A stretch of 47,337 bases of DNA, from NCBI GenBank assembly GCA_902363045.1, contig CABIYX010000002.1:189250-236586 (forward strand), written 5' to 3'. The position numbers and the translations under genes were made by a program. Positions 16,475 to 25,051 of the stretch are shown piece after piece (positions within the stretch are counted from its first letter, which is position 1; each line of letters begins with the position of its first letter). The notes beneath the pieces were generated by a model. It was not told the DNA's origin and ran no database searches. It worked only from the letters and a program-made list of their open reading frames with translations. This DNA is from Clostridiales bacterium. GTDB lineage: Bacteria > Bacillota > Clostridia > Oscillospirales > Oscillospiraceae.

Positions 16475-17382
16475 CAGCCCTCCATCTCCGCCTTCTCCGG
16501 TCCGCCCTCCAGGGAGCCGGTCACATGAATACTGTGTCCCCAGAACAGCGCTCCGTCATTGAACCAGAAGTCAAAGGAACCGTCCCCGGAGATCTGGACC
16601 GCGTCTGGCTCCAGCCGCTCCATGAACTGCCCCCGGGTGATCTCCTCCGGCTCACGCTCCTCACAGCCCCCGTCGCTGGCCCAGTCGTTGGCCAGCTCCA
16701 GCAGGTCCCGGGCGGCGCAGTCCCGCAGCCGCCCGTCCCAGTTCGCCTGTCCCGCCATGAGGGCGCGGAGGTGGGAAAGGCATTTCTCCCGGTCCTCGTC
16801 CCGGTCCAGATCCAGACGGATCGGGCTTCCAAGCCAGTCGGCCTCCGCCTCAAACCATCCCAGGGCGCGGTTGAGGGCAAAGGTGCCCAGCCCCTCCGCC
16901 CAGAAGGTCACCGGCTTCTTCTGCTCGTCCAGGATGGCCTTCAGATCCGGGTCAAAGCCGGGCTCGGGAAGGTCCAGCAGGAGCAGCCGCGTCCCATCCT
17001 CTGAGCGCCGGGCCTGAAAGCGGATGATAAAATCGGGCCTGGCCCGCTGGCGCAGCACCGGCATCAGCTGGTTGTCCGCGATGGTCTCCAGCCGGAACTC
17101 CCCCTGGTGGAGCTCCGGACTGTCCGCCTCCATCCAGGCGGTCAGGCCGATGGAGGTGGGCCACAGGCCATCCCCCTCCTCACCCTGGCTGCCGGAGAAG
17201 GGGGTTGCCCCAGTGACGGCCAGGACCTCCAGCTCCTCCGGCAGAAACTCCTGGCCCAGTGCGCGGAGCGCCTGGGGGACCGCTCCGGCCTCCTGCCGCT
17301 CCCGCGCCCTCTGTTCGGCGCTCTTCTGCCACAACTGCTCCTCGGGGATCTCCCCGCCTTTTTTCTTCCAAAATCCGAACAT
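16474..17382 (-). CDS. Uncharacterised protein, DUF2262-like C-terminus
   Basis: A 302-aa soluble acidic protein with no signal peptide or membrane helix. The C-terminal part (DFWFNDGALFWGHSIHV) resembles DUF2262, whose function is unknown; the N-terminal half is not recognised. GGAG precedes the ATG. It lies between dut and maf with a 26-bp gap and a 1-bp overlap, so it is part of the same transcript. Its presence in a wall/division operon is odd, but position alone does not give a function. Confidence 0.7.
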   Translation of the reverse strand: MFGFWKKKGGEIPEEQLWQKSAEQRARERQEAGAVPQALRALGQEFLPEELEVLAVTGATPFSGSQGEEGDGLWPTSIGLTAWMEADSPELHQGEFRLETIADNQLMPVLRQRARPDFIIRFQARRSEDGTRLLLLDLPEPGFDPDLKAILDEQKKPVTFWAEGLGTFALNRALGWFEAEADWLGSPIRLDLDRDEDREKCLSHLRALMAGQANWDGRLRDCAARDLLELANDWASDGGCEEREPEEITRGQFMERLEPDAVQISGDGSFDFWFNDGALFWGHSIHVTGSLEGGPEKAEMEG

Positions 17383-17408
17383 CGACAGACGCTCCTCTCT
17401 GCGGGGCC

Positions 17409-17858
17409 CTACTTCCCGGTGGAGCCAAAGCCGCCCGCGCCCCGCTCCGTCTCATCCAGCTCGTCCACCAGCTCCACGCTGGCCTGGACCACCGGCGTCA
17501 CCATCAGCTGGGCGATGCGGTCCCCTGGCTGGACGGTATATTCCGATTCCCCAGAGTTATACAGTCCCACCATGATCTCTCCTCTGTAATCGCTGTCGAT
17601 GACCCCCACACAATTTCCGGGGACCACGCCGTGCTTGATGCCCAGCCCGCTGCGGGCAAATACCAGGGCCACATAGTCCGCCGAGGGCAGGGCGATGGCA
17701 ATGCCTGTGGGGATGACCGCCCGGCCTCCGGGCCGGAGGGTCACCGCCGCGTCCACGCAGGCGTGCAGATCCATGGCCGCGGAGCCGGGGGTGGCGTAAA
17801 AGGGGGCGGGGATGTCCGTCCCGATCTTGGGGGATACCGCTTTGATTTTCAGTTTCAT
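17409..17858 (-). CDS. dut: dUTP diphosphatase
   Basis: A 149-aa trimeric enzyme that converts dUTP to dUMP and keeps uracil out of DNA. All five motifs are visible: GSAAMDLHA, ARSGLGIKHG, GVIDSDYRGEI, GDRIAQLM and the C-terminal RGAGGFGSTG. The start at 17858 is chosen for AGGA 7 nt before; an ATG four codons upstream has GGAG only 3 nt away. It lies between the U32 protease gene and the DUF2262-like gene. Confidence 0.95.
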   Translation of the reverse strand: MKLKIKAVSPKIGTDIPAPFYATPGSAAMDLHACVDAAVTLRPGGRAVIPTGIAIALPSADYVALVFARSGLGIKHGVVPGNCVGVIDSDYRGEIMVGLYNSGESEYTVQPGDRIAQLMVTPVVQASVELVDELDETERGAGGFGSTGK

Positions 17859-17920
17859 ATCGTTCCTCATGTTCTCCGCCTAGCCCCAGGCCGTCCGGCG
17901 GTCCAATTTGTCTCTGTCAC

Positions 17921-20005
17921 TCACTCCACATCCCGGTAATACAGCCCCCGGGTCAGGTCACCGGGCTTATAGCGGCCCCGGCCCTGATAGCGCTCCAGCA
18001 CCCGGACGCACTCCTCCGGCGTCTCCGTGGTGAACATCAGCCGCGCGGTCTCCAGACCCAGGCGCTGATAGTCCCCCGCCTTGTCCGCCAGAAACAGGGT
18101 CTTGCCGTTGAGGATCTCATTGCGGCAGCCCCAGGCCTTGACCACGGGGAAGGTCTCCCCCTTCCGGTCCACCAGCCGCTGTCCGCCGCCGCAGCTGTGC
18201 TGCCCGGTGTGGTTGTGGACAATACAGTTCTCAGTGAGCATCAGTGGGAGGTGTCCATAGACGATGGCCTCCAGCGGAATGGCTTTGGACAGGTCCCTGA
18301 TCTGGGCCAGCTTCAGTTCAAAGGAGGCGGTGGCCGACTTCAGCCCCAGCTTTTTCAGTTCCTTCAGCGTCTGGCTGTTGTACACACCCAGTCCAAAGTC
18401 GCCCCGGGTGAGGAAGCCCAGCTCCACCGCCCGGCGCACGCCGTCCAGCGTGCCCGCCATGGCCTCCCGGACGCCCAGCCCCTTCAGGGTCTCCAACTCC
18501 CGGAGCAGCTGGGGCAGCTCCCGGTCCCAGCATACCCGGGGCAGCAGGGCCAACGGCTCCACCCCCGCGTCCAGGCAGCGGCGGACCACATCGGGACAAG
18601 CCGCCCCCTCGTCGCAGGGCAGATAGAGGCGGGCGGGCCCAAGGGCCAGCAGCTCCTGAGTGACCTGCTCTACGGATCGGACCGACACCGTCAAAGACGG
18701 AGCCTCCCTGGGATTCTCATACCGGACGCCGGGGTGGTACTCCCCGCGCCGGCGCTCCGGCAGGGCCGCCCTGGCCTGACCCAGCTGGTCCAGCACCTGG
18801 CGGCGCAGGGCGTTGAGGGCAGACAGGGGCAGGGACAGGCCCTCCTCCACCCGGACGGTGAGCTTCTCACAGGTAAAGGGGGTGCCGCCGGTGCGGCTGA
18901 GCTGACCCTCCACCTTCTCCCGGGTCAGGGGGACGTTCACCGCCGCCTCAGGCACGGGGCCCTCCACCCGGGCCATCCGACCCTGGGCATCCTCCGCCGC
19001 CACCTGGGCGGGCTCTCCCGCCCGGATCATGGCATACAGATGGACCGGCTCCTTCCGGTTCTCCCCGCTCTCATAGGTGGAACGGGCCTGGGCGTACAGC
19101 TCCACGGGGGCCTGCTCCTCCTGGCGGGTGCCGAACATCTCCGGCCCCTTCCGGTCCAGAAAATATCCCTGTGTAAAGCCTTGGCGGGAAAAGGCCGCCT
19201 CCAGCTGGGCCATCTCCTCCGCCGTTGGCTCCCGCTTCTCCCGCAGGGCCCGGGCATATACGCCGGTGACGATGGCCACATACTCCGGCCGCTTCATCCG
19301 CCCCTCGATCTTCAGGCAGGCCACGCCCATCTGCTCCAGCTCCCCCAGGTGGCTGGCCAGAGACATATCCTTCAGGGACAGGGGATACTCATCCGCGCGG
19401 CTGCCCCAGCCGTACTTCATCCGGCAGGGCTGGGCACATAGGCCCCGGTTGCCGCTGCGCCCCCCGATGAGGGAGGACAGGTAGCACTGTCCGGAGTAGC
19501 ACATACACAGGGCCCCGTGGACGAAGGTCTCGATCTCAATGGGTGCGTTGGCGCAGATGTATTCGATCTGGTCCCGGCTCAGTTCCCGGGACAGCACCGC
19601 CCGGGTCATGCCCAGGTCGGCACACTGTTTCACTCCGTCCAGGGAGTGGACGGTCATCTGGGTGGAGCCGTGGAGATGCAGGTCGGGGGCCACCTGGCGC
19701 AGCATCCGGGCCACGCCCAGATCCTGGACGATGACCGCGTCCACCCCCATCTCGTTGATCTCCTCCGCCACCCGGGCTGCCCCGGGCAGTTCCCGGTCGG
19801 TGAGCAGGGTGTTCAGCGTCAGAAACACCTTCGCCCCCCGAAGATGGCAATAGGAGACCGCCGCCGCGGCCTCCTCATGGGTAAAGTTTTTCGCGTTGCG
19901 GCGCGCGTTGAAATCGCCATAGCCCAGATAGACGGCGTCCGCGCCGTTCTGGACCGCGGCGGTGACCGACTCCATGGAGCCGGCGGGAGCCAGCAGCTCC
20001 AGCAT
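17921..20005 (-). CDS. U32 family peptidase/RNA hydroxylation protein
   Basis: A 694-aa member of peptidase family U32. The N-terminal TIM-barrel part starts LELLAPAGSMES, continues through AVYLGYGDFNARRNA and the Cys-rich segment CYSGQCYLSS to RGLCAQPCR, whose Cys residues bind a cluster in relatives. The C-terminal half includes the DUF3656 region. Relatives such as RlhA and TrhP hydroxylate rRNA or tRNA, and older work called them collagenases, so the true reaction here is uncertain. Alternatives: tRNA-modifying U32 protein. It lies 94 bp after zapA on the same strand. Confidence 0.9.
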   Translation of the reverse strand: MLELLAPAGSMESVTAAVQNGADAVYLGYGDFNARRNAKNFTHEEAAAAVSYCHLRGAKVFLTLNTLLTDRELPGAARVAEEINEMGVDAVIVQDLGVARMLRQVAPDLHLHGSTQMTVHSLDGVKQCADLGMTRAVLSRELSRDQIEYICANAPIEIETFVHGALCMCYSGQCYLSSLIGGRSGNRGLCAQPCRMKYGWGSRADEYPLSLKDMSLASHLGELEQMGVACLKIEGRMKRPEYVAIVTGVYARALREKREPTAEEMAQLEAAFSRQGFTQGYFLDRKGPEMFGTRQEEQAPVELYAQARSTYESGENRKEPVHLYAMIRAGEPAQVAAEDAQGRMARVEGPVPEAAVNVPLTREKVEGQLSRTGGTPFTCEKLTVRVEEGLSLPLSALNALRRQVLDQLGQARAALPERRRGEYHPGVRYENPREAPSLTVSVRSVEQVTQELLALGPARLYLPCDEGAACPDVVRRCLDAGVEPLALLPRVCWDRELPQLLRELETLKGLGVREAMAGTLDGVRRAVELGFLTRGDFGLGVYNSQTLKELKKLGLKSATASFELKLAQIRDLSKAIPLEAIVYGHLPLMLTENCIVHNHTGQHSCGGGQRLVDRKGETFPVVKAWGCRNEILNGKTLFLADKAGDYQRLGLETARLMFTTETPEECVRVLERYQGRGRYKPGDLTRGLYYRDVE

Positions 20006-20099
20006 GGATCATGCCCTCCTTCGGCACACAGAGCGGCCCACGGGCAGGGCGCTCTGCCCCGCCCGCCGCGCCGCGCCGGTTGTTATGGTCTCATGGATC

Positions 20100-20414
20100 T
20101 CACTTGTGGTTTTGCAGCTTGAAGATCTCCCGCTTTGCCTCGGACAGCTCCATCTTCAGCCCGGCATTTTCGTCCAGACCGTCCTTGATCTGGCGGCGGA
20201 GGTTCTCACTGGCCTCCTGCTCCTTAAAAAACTGGTCCGCAATATTCATGGCCGCCAGCACCGCCGCGTCGGAGCGGCCCAGATGCCCGCCGTTCATCAC
20301 GCCCCGCACCTGGGCGTCCACCAGCTCGGCACAGCGCTTGACATAGCTCTCGGCCTCCTCGGCCACCATGGTGTACTCCTGACCCGCGATGGAGACGGTG
20401 ATCTTGTTTTTCAT
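20100..20414 (-). CDS. zapA: Cell division protein ZapA
   Basis: A 104-aa protein that binds FtsZ and stabilises the Z ring. The N-terminal domain (KITVSIAGQEYTM, ESYVKRCAELVD, AVLAAMNIADQFFK) is followed by a C-terminal coiled coil (NLRRQIKDGLDENAGLKMEL). GGGAGGAATTCGGG precedes the ATG. It is the first gene of the division and wall run read on the minus strand. Confidence 0.92.
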   Translation of the reverse strand: MKNKITVSIAGQEYTMVAEEAESYVKRCAELVDAQVRGVMNGGHLGRSDAAVLAAMNIADQFFKEQEASENLRRQIKDGLDENAGLKMELSEAKREIFKLQNHK

Positions 20415-20500
20415 CCCGAATTCCTCCCTACCAGCCCTATTTTTGGCGCGATCTCCCCGCTTCAGGCCGGAAATCGCCGCAGAATCGTGGCATTATGGAC

Positions 20501-20528
20501 ATTATAGCATAGTTCCCCACATTTGAAA
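20501..20528 (-). promoter_or_regulatory. Probable promoter of the zapA run
   Basis: On the minus strand a perfect TATAAT (20501-20506) with a weak TTTCAA (20523-20528) 16 bp upstream. Confidence 0.5.
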
Positions 20529-20595
20529 AACAAATTTACCATGAATTTTTTATGACCGCGGAGCGGATTTTTCCAGAAAGGCACAAGGCGGCCCC

Positions 20596-21276
20596 TCACA
20601 GCGCCACCGGGACCGGCCGGTTCAGCTCCAGCCGGTCCGGGGTCACCCGGCAGTCCAGAGCCAGCACCTCTACTCCGGCCGCCGCGGCCGCCCGGAGGGC
20701 CTGTCCGAAGGCGGGGTGGGTGCGGTCGTTGGGCTCAAACCGGAGTACGCACTCCATCTGGACCACAAAGCACACCGCCGCCTCGTACCCGGCCTGCCGC
20801 GCCCGGACCAGCTCCTCCAGGTGCTTTACCCCCCGGAGGGTGGGCGCGTCCGGAAAGCGGACCACCCCGTCCTCCTCCAGGGTCACCCCCTTCACCTCCA
20901 CAAAGCCCCGGCGCCCCGGGGCCTCCCAGTAGAAGTCGAAGCGGGAACCACCAAACGTGGTCTCCGGCCGGAGCAGGGTCAGCCCCGGGATAAACGCTCC
21001 CGCCCGGGCCCACTCGCCGAACACCCGGTTAGGGGCCTGGGCGTCCATGTTGATCAGCCGGTCTCCCTTCTCCACCGCGATCAGGTCAAAGGCCGTCTTG
21101 CGCCCCGGGTTCCCGCACGCCTCCAGATAGACCCGGGCCCCGGGGACCAGCAGTTCCCGGCAGCGGCCGGTGTTTTTCACATGACAGACGGCCTCCGCCC
21201 CGTTCACCTCCACCTTGGCCACAAAACGGTTGGGGCGGGACAAAAATTTCCCCGGCAGGATTTTATGATACTGCAT
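20596..21276 (-). CDS. sfsA: SfsA family DNA/RNA nuclease
   Basis: A 226-aa protein of the SfsA family, with an OB-like N-terminal part (FLSRPNRFVAKVEVNG, VKNTGRCRELL) and a restriction-endonuclease-like C-terminal part. The nuclease residues are in SRFDFYWE and FVEVKGVTLE (Asp and Glu-x-Lys), then HLEEL. E. coli SfsA was first linked to sugar fermentation and later shown to cut nucleic acids. The start at 21276 is chosen for GGAGGAACACAAG. The frame continues open far upstream but only as an antisense echo of the next gene. Confidence 0.92.
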   Translation of the reverse strand: MQYHKILPGKFLSRPNRFVAKVEVNGAEAVCHVKNTGRCRELLVPGARVYLEACGNPGRKTAFDLIAVEKGDRLINMDAQAPNRVFGEWARAGAFIPGLTLLRPETTFGGSRFDFYWEAPGRRGFVEVKGVTLEEDGVVRFPDAPTLRGVKHLEELVRARQAGYEAAVCFVVQMECVLRFEPNDRTHPAFGQALRAAAAAGVEVLALDCRVTPDRLELNRPVPVAL

Positions 21277-21306
21277 CTTGTGTTCCTCCGGCTTTTTCTG
21301 GTATGA

Positions 21307-21312
21307 TATAAT
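21307..21312 (+). promoter_or_regulatory. -10 region of the SseB-like gene
   Basis: Overlapping TATGAT and TATAAT lie at 21302-21312, about 130 bp before the gene. The -35 is weak (TTGTGT, 18 bp before TATGAT). The leader contains a small TCCCC/GGGGA hairpin. Confidence 0.45.
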
Positions 21313-21441
21313 ATGTTGTTCCCCAAATCGTCCGGGGACACACCACGATGAGTATAATCCAGGAGCCGGCGGGAGGCAAGTCCCTTCTCCGTCCGCTCCA
21401 AGTTCTGTCCACTCAAGATCTTGATATAGGAGGCCATTTTT

Positions 21442-22257
21442 ATGCCTGATATGAAGAAACCCATTGAAAATCCTGAGCTGGTAGCGGCCCTTGCCGCCCT
21501 GCATCAGGAGAACACCCCCCAGAACCAGGGCCGGGTGCTGGAGCTGGTGCTCCACCACGCCGTTCTTCTGGCGCCCGCCGTGGTCACGCCGCCCCCCCAG
21601 CCCCAGCAGGACGGCGAGGCTGTCATGGAGCAGAAGACCTCCATCCAGTTTCAGCTCATCACCACCAAGGACGGCCGCCCCTTCTTCCCCGCCTTCACCG
21701 ACTGGACCGAGCTGCGCAAGTTCTGCGGTCCCAAGCAGCAGCAGACCGTGCTCCTCCGCTTTGACGACTATGTGGCCATGCTCCAGCGCAACGACAAGGC
21801 ACACGGCTTCGTCATCAATCCCATGGGGCTGAGCCTCACCCTGGACCGGGGCACCGTGATGAGCCTGTTCAAGAAAAAGCAGGAGGTGCTCCAGCGGGCC
21901 CAGGCCAAGGCTGCCCAGGGTCCAGCCTTCACCGAGGAGACAGTGGAGAAGGACACCCAGGTCATGGTGGGCGATCCTGCCCAGGTGCCCGACGGCCTTC
22001 TGGAGGCGGTGTGCCAGCTGGCCGCCCAGCGGGAGGACATCCGCACCCTGTGGCTGCGCCAGATGGTCCGGCAGGACGGGGTGCAGAGCCTCATCATCGT
22101 GGTGGACCACACCGGTGACCAGGCCCAGGTGTTTCAGGCCATCGCAGAAGCCGCCAGCGCCCACTGCGGGCAGCTGCCTGTGGACATGATCCCCTACGGC
22201 ACCGGTTTCGCCGCCGCTGCCACCGAGGACGCTCAGCCCTTCTACCACAAAGGCTAA
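21442..22257 (+). CDS. SseB-like protein
   Basis: A 271-aa soluble protein. The N-terminal ~140 residues match the SseB N-terminal domain (KDGRPFFPAFTDWTELRKF, HGFVINPMGLSLTL), and the C-terminal ~100 residues match the SseB C-terminal domain (QDGVQSLIIVVDHTGDQAQVF). The name comes from an E. coli serine-sensitivity phenotype; the molecular role is unknown. AGGAGG lies 9 nt before the ATG. It converges on the small minus-strand gene, with a hairpin between them. Confidence 0.8.
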   Translation: MPDMKKPIENPELVAALAALHQENTPQNQGRVLELVLHHAVLLAPAVVTPPPQPQQDGEAVMEQKTSIQFQLITTKDGRPFFPAFTDWTELRKFCGPKQQQTVLLRFDDYVAMLQRNDKAHGFVINPMGLSLTLDRGTVMSLFKKKQEVLQRAQAKAAQGPAFTEETVEKDTQVMVGDPAQVPDGLLEAVCQLAAQREDIRTLWLRQMVRQDGVQSLIIVVDHTGDQAQVFQAIAEAASAHCGQLPVDMIPYGTGFAAAATEDAQPFYHKG

Positions 22258-22264
22258 ATAGGAA

Positions 22265-22287
22265 AGCGCCGCCCATTTCGGGCGGCG
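22265..22287. terminator. Hairpin between convergent genes
   Basis: GCGCCGCCC pairs with GGGCGGCGC around a 5-nt loop. There is no good T tract on the plus strand; on the minus strand TTTCCTATTT follows. Confidence 0.5.
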
Positions 22288-22327
22288 CCGCAGCCCCATC
22301 CCCCCGGGGGCGGGATGGGACGTCCCC

Positions 22328-22540
22328 TCACAGGGCCTTCAGCTCCTTGAGGGTGTCCTCAATGGTCTTTTGGGGCAGATAGACCGCCGCCATCTCCGCC
22401 AGCTGGGCCAGCGTCAGCGATTGGGCCGCCCGCACCATGGGGTGCTTCATCCATCGGCCGAACCGCCGCTGGAACACCGCCCGGGACCGGGGCTCCGCCA
22501 GCAGCTCGGCCACGGTGATCTGATTCCCTCTCAACTCCAT
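22328..22540 (-). CDS. Small helical protein, 70 aa
   Basis: An Arg/Leu-rich single-domain helical protein. The layout ITVAELLAEP, MKHPMV, SLTLAQLAEM, then LPQKTIEDTLKELKAL resembles a small helical module attached to the C-terminus of some clostridial glycosidases and other enzymes, but here it stands alone. No function is known to me. GGGAGGTGAGGATAC precedes the ATG. A real gene is likely from the ribosome site and composition. Confidence 0.65.
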   Translation of the reverse strand: MELRGNQITVAELLAEPRSRAVFQRRFGRWMKHPMVRAAQSLTLAQLAEMAAVYLPQKTIEDTLKELKAL

Positions 22541-22635
22541 GTATCCTCACCTCCCGCTTCCATTCTATGCGGGAATATGCCAAGCGGGCTCCGGCCCGCC
22601 GCTTCCATCCATCCGACACATAAAAAGGAGACACT

Positions 22636-23538
22636 ATGGGCAAACGAGCTAAGAAAAAGGGCAACTTTTTGACCTCAGCCCACCAGGCCATGCAGCGAAA
22701 GGGCGTGGTCACCACCGTCTATCTGGTGCTGCGCCTGTTGGTCATTCTGGTCATGGTGGCCCAGTTCTTCAACGGGAACTTTGAAAACGTGTTCCTGTGC
22801 GTCCTGACGCTGATCCTGCTCCTGCTCCCCACAGTCCTGGAGCGCAGGCTCCAGATCGACCTGCCCAACACGCTGGAGATCATCATCATGCTCTTCATCT
22901 TCGCCGCGGAGATTTTGGGCGAGATCCAGGCGTACTATACCGCCTTCCCCTACTGGGACACCATGCTCCACACCCTCAACGGATTCCTGTGCGCCGCCAT
23001 TGGCTTTTCCCTGGTGGACCTGTGCAACCGGCATGAGCGCTTCTCTCTGTCCCTCTCCCCCGTGTTCATGGCCATCGTGGCCTTCTGCTTCTCCATGACC
23101 ATCGGTGTCCTGTGGGAGTTCTTTGAGTGCGCCATGGATCAGTTCTTCCTATTGGATATGCAGAAGGACACCGTCATCAACTCCATTTCCTCTGTCCTGC
23201 TGGACCCCACCGGAAGACAGCGTCCCTTCGCCATCCACGGCATCACCGACCTGATCGTGGTGGCCAATGGGGAGCAGATCCCCCTGGGACTGGGCGGCTA
23301 TCTGGACATCGGCCTGCTGGACACCATGAACGACCTGCTGGTCAACTTCATCGGTGCGGCGGTGTTCTCCTTCCTGGGCTATTTCTATGTGAAAAATCGC
23401 GGAAAGGGCCGCTTCACCCGGAACTTCATTCCTCAGGTCCTGTCCCACCGCGCCCACAGCGAGGAGGCTCTGGACTCTGCTGAGTCTCAGGACGGCACGG
23501 GGACGCCTTCCTCCGATCCTCCCGCTCAGCCGGAATAA
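22636..23538 (+). CDS. Membrane protein of the YjdF/DUF2238 type
   Basis: A 300-aa membrane protein with about six hydrophobic helices. The core resembles YjdF (DUF2238): LPNTLEIIIMLFIFAAEILGEI, YWDTMLHTLNGFL, and GVLWEFFECAMDQ, with conserved His and Glu residues facing the membrane. The N-terminus is Lys-rich and the C-terminal ~35 residues are Ser/Asp/Pro-rich and likely disordered. Function unknown. AAAGGAGAC lies before the ATG. The DUF1540 gene follows 55 bp later on the same strand. Confidence 0.8.
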   Translation: MGKRAKKKGNFLTSAHQAMQRKGVVTTVYLVLRLLVILVMVAQFFNGNFENVFLCVLTLILLLLPTVLERRLQIDLPNTLEIIIMLFIFAAEILGEIQAYYTAFPYWDTMLHTLNGFLCAAIGFSLVDLCNRHERFSLSLSPVFMAIVAFCFSMTIGVLWEFFECAMDQFFLLDMQKDTVINSISSVLLDPTGRQRPFAIHGITDLIVVANGEQIPLGLGGYLDIGLLDTMNDLLVNFIGAAVFSFLGYFYVKNRGKGRFTRNFIPQVLSHRAHSEEALDSAESQDGTGTPSSDPPAQPE

Positions 23539-23593
23539 AATGTCCCACACCCGGACATACTGACCTCATCCACTGTGAGGAGGTTATAAAACA

Positions 23594-23758
23594 ATGGATC
23601 AGAAAACCTGTAATTCCAGTATTCACTGCACCGTCGCCAACTGCGCCTATCATGCCCCCCAGAACTGCTGCTCTCTGAAGAGCATCAACGTGGGCTGCTG
23701 TGACAGCGCCCCCACCAGCTGCAAGGGCACCGAGTGCGCCTCGTTCCAGCTGAAGTAA
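23594..23758 (+). CDS. DUF1540 Cys-rich small protein
   Basis: A 54-aa protein with eleven Cys arranged as two similar halves (CTVANCAYHAPQNCC and CCDSAPTSCKGTECASF). This is the DUF1540 pattern, common in Clostridia and presumed to bind metal; its function is unknown. GAGGAGG precedes the ATG by 11 nt. It sits after the YjdF-like gene and before a strong terminator, so the two are probably co-transcribed. Confidence 0.88.
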   Translation: MDQKTCNSSIHCTVANCAYHAPQNCCSLKSINVGCCDSAPTSCKGTECASFQLK

Positions 23759-23768
23759 CGCGCCCGGA

Positions 23769-23815
23769 CAAAACAGGGAGGGCGGAGCCTGACGGCTCCG
23801 GCCTCCCGGTTTTGT
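23769..23815 (+). terminator. Terminator after the DUF1540 gene
   Basis: CAAAAC/GTTTTG at the base and GGAGG, CGGAGCC, TGAC, GGCTCCG, CCTCC form a long hairpin with a T-rich right flank. It faces the convergent DUF3048 gene and can serve both strands. Confidence 0.8.
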
Positions 23816-23838
23816 TCTCTGCCGCGTTCCGCGGCGGC

Positions 23839-24924
23839 TCAGCTCACCGTCACCTGGGTGGAATGTCCCACAAGGTTGACATAAGTAGGGCCTACCCCCA
23901 GTCTCAGGGGCTGGCCGTTCTGGCCGTAGTAGGTCAGGGGCGCGCTGTGCTTGGCCTTGGACCAGGTGATGTCCTGCACTGTCCCGTCACAGAAAAGCTG
24001 TCCCGTCCCGGTCCCTGTGGTGCGGACGGAAAGGCGGCCTGCGTCATCCCCCTGGAGACCGGAGACATCGGTGCGCAGGACCAGTATATTTTTCACCGCC
24101 ACCTGCTCCCCGGTATTGCCGTCCAGGTACGGGGCGCCGTACTCCTCCACCAGATAAAGCCCGGTCTCCGGCTGATAGGTGAACACCCCGGTCTTATAGG
24201 TGGAGAATTCCACGCTGACCCAGTTCCCCGGTTCCCCCTGGGCCTTCTCCCCCTCCGCCAGGAAGGCCGCCGGGTACTGATACCCCTCCTTGTGCTCCAG
24301 GCGGTAGGAGTAGGTGGGCATCAGCTCCGAGATGGTTGATCCGGAGGTGAGTACGCTGTGTTCCATGCCCATACTCCGCCGCCTCTCCTTGTCCCTCCAG
24401 AACAGAGTGCCCTCGTATGGGCCGTTGACACAGTCGAAGGCCGCCGCCCCCCAGTTCTTGATGGCGGCATAGGCCCCCGGGCTCCCGCCGGCGTGGAGGT
24501 ACAGGGCGTCGTGTCCCATGGCCAGGGAGACGTAGTAGTCCCGGGCGGAGCGCACCGACCCAATGTTCCCCACCTCCTCCACCGACTGGAACACCGCCAG
24601 CATCCGGGTGATGCCCCCCTCGGCGGGGGCCTCATAGATGATGTCTGCCTGGGACACCCCCAGCTGGGGCAGGGCCTTTTTCAGGTTGTTGAGCATGACG
24701 GCCACCGGCCGCTTTTGGGCGATGTCCTGAGCGCAGCCCTCCCCGGTGAGGGGATTGACATAGGGCAGCACCGGCTCCGGCTCGGGTTTTACCGGCGCCA
24801 CCACGGAAACGGAAGGCTGGGACTCCGGGGACTCCGGCTCCTCGGGAGGTTTGGAGGAACAGGCCGTCAGGCCCACCGACAGGGCCAGGGCCAGCAGGGC
24901 GGTCAGGGAAGCTCTGTACAGCAT
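23839..24924 (-). CDS. DUF3048 (YerB-type) lipoprotein
   Basis: A 361-aa exported protein with a lipoprotein signal (LSVGLTAC, Cys 22), a Pro/Glu linker (about 25-52) and the two DUF3048 parts: RPVAVMLNNLKKALPQ, SQADIIYEAPAEGGITRML, SVRSARDYYV, then the C-terminal part with GDDAGRLSV and LVGHSTQVT. YerB-type proteins are attached to the outer face of the membrane; the biochemical role is unknown. It has its own promoter (24965-24993). Confidence 0.9.
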   Translation of the reverse strand: MLYRASLTALLALALSVGLTACSSKPPEEPESPESQPSVSVVAPVKPEPEPVLPYVNPLTGEGCAQDIAQKRPVAVMLNNLKKALPQLGVSQADIIYEAPAEGGITRMLAVFQSVEEVGNIGSVRSARDYYVSLAMGHDALYLHAGGSPGAYAAIKNWGAAAFDCVNGPYEGTLFWRDKERRRSMGMEHSVLTSGSTISELMPTYSYRLEHKEGYQYPAAFLAEGEKAQGEPGNWVSVEFSTYKTGVFTYQPETGLYLVEEYGAPYLDGNTGEQVAVKNILVLRTDVSGLQGDDAGRLSVRTTGTGTGQLFCDGTVQDITWSKAKHSAPLTYYGQNGQPLRLGVGPTYVNLVGHSTQVTVS

Positions 24925-24964
24925 GGGAATTCCCCCTCATCTGTTTTGGGTCTTCTTGTCCTTC

Positions 24965-24993
24965 ATTATAGGGGATTTTCTGCCGCTCCGCAA
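24965..24993 (-). promoter_or_regulatory. Promoter of the DUF3048 gene
   Basis: On the minus strand TTGCGG (24988-24993), a 17-bp spacer and TATAAT (24965-24970), about 40 bp before the ATG. Confidence 0.7.
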
Positions 24994-25051
24994 GGGAAAA
25001 GAGTCCCTTTTTGCACGTCCTCACACACTCTGTCCAGCGGCGCGCCGCCGG

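Noticed and set aside
21277..22299. Upstream extension of the sfsA frame
   Set aside because: The family N-terminus and GGAGG place the start at 21276; the extension is antisense to the SseB-like gene.
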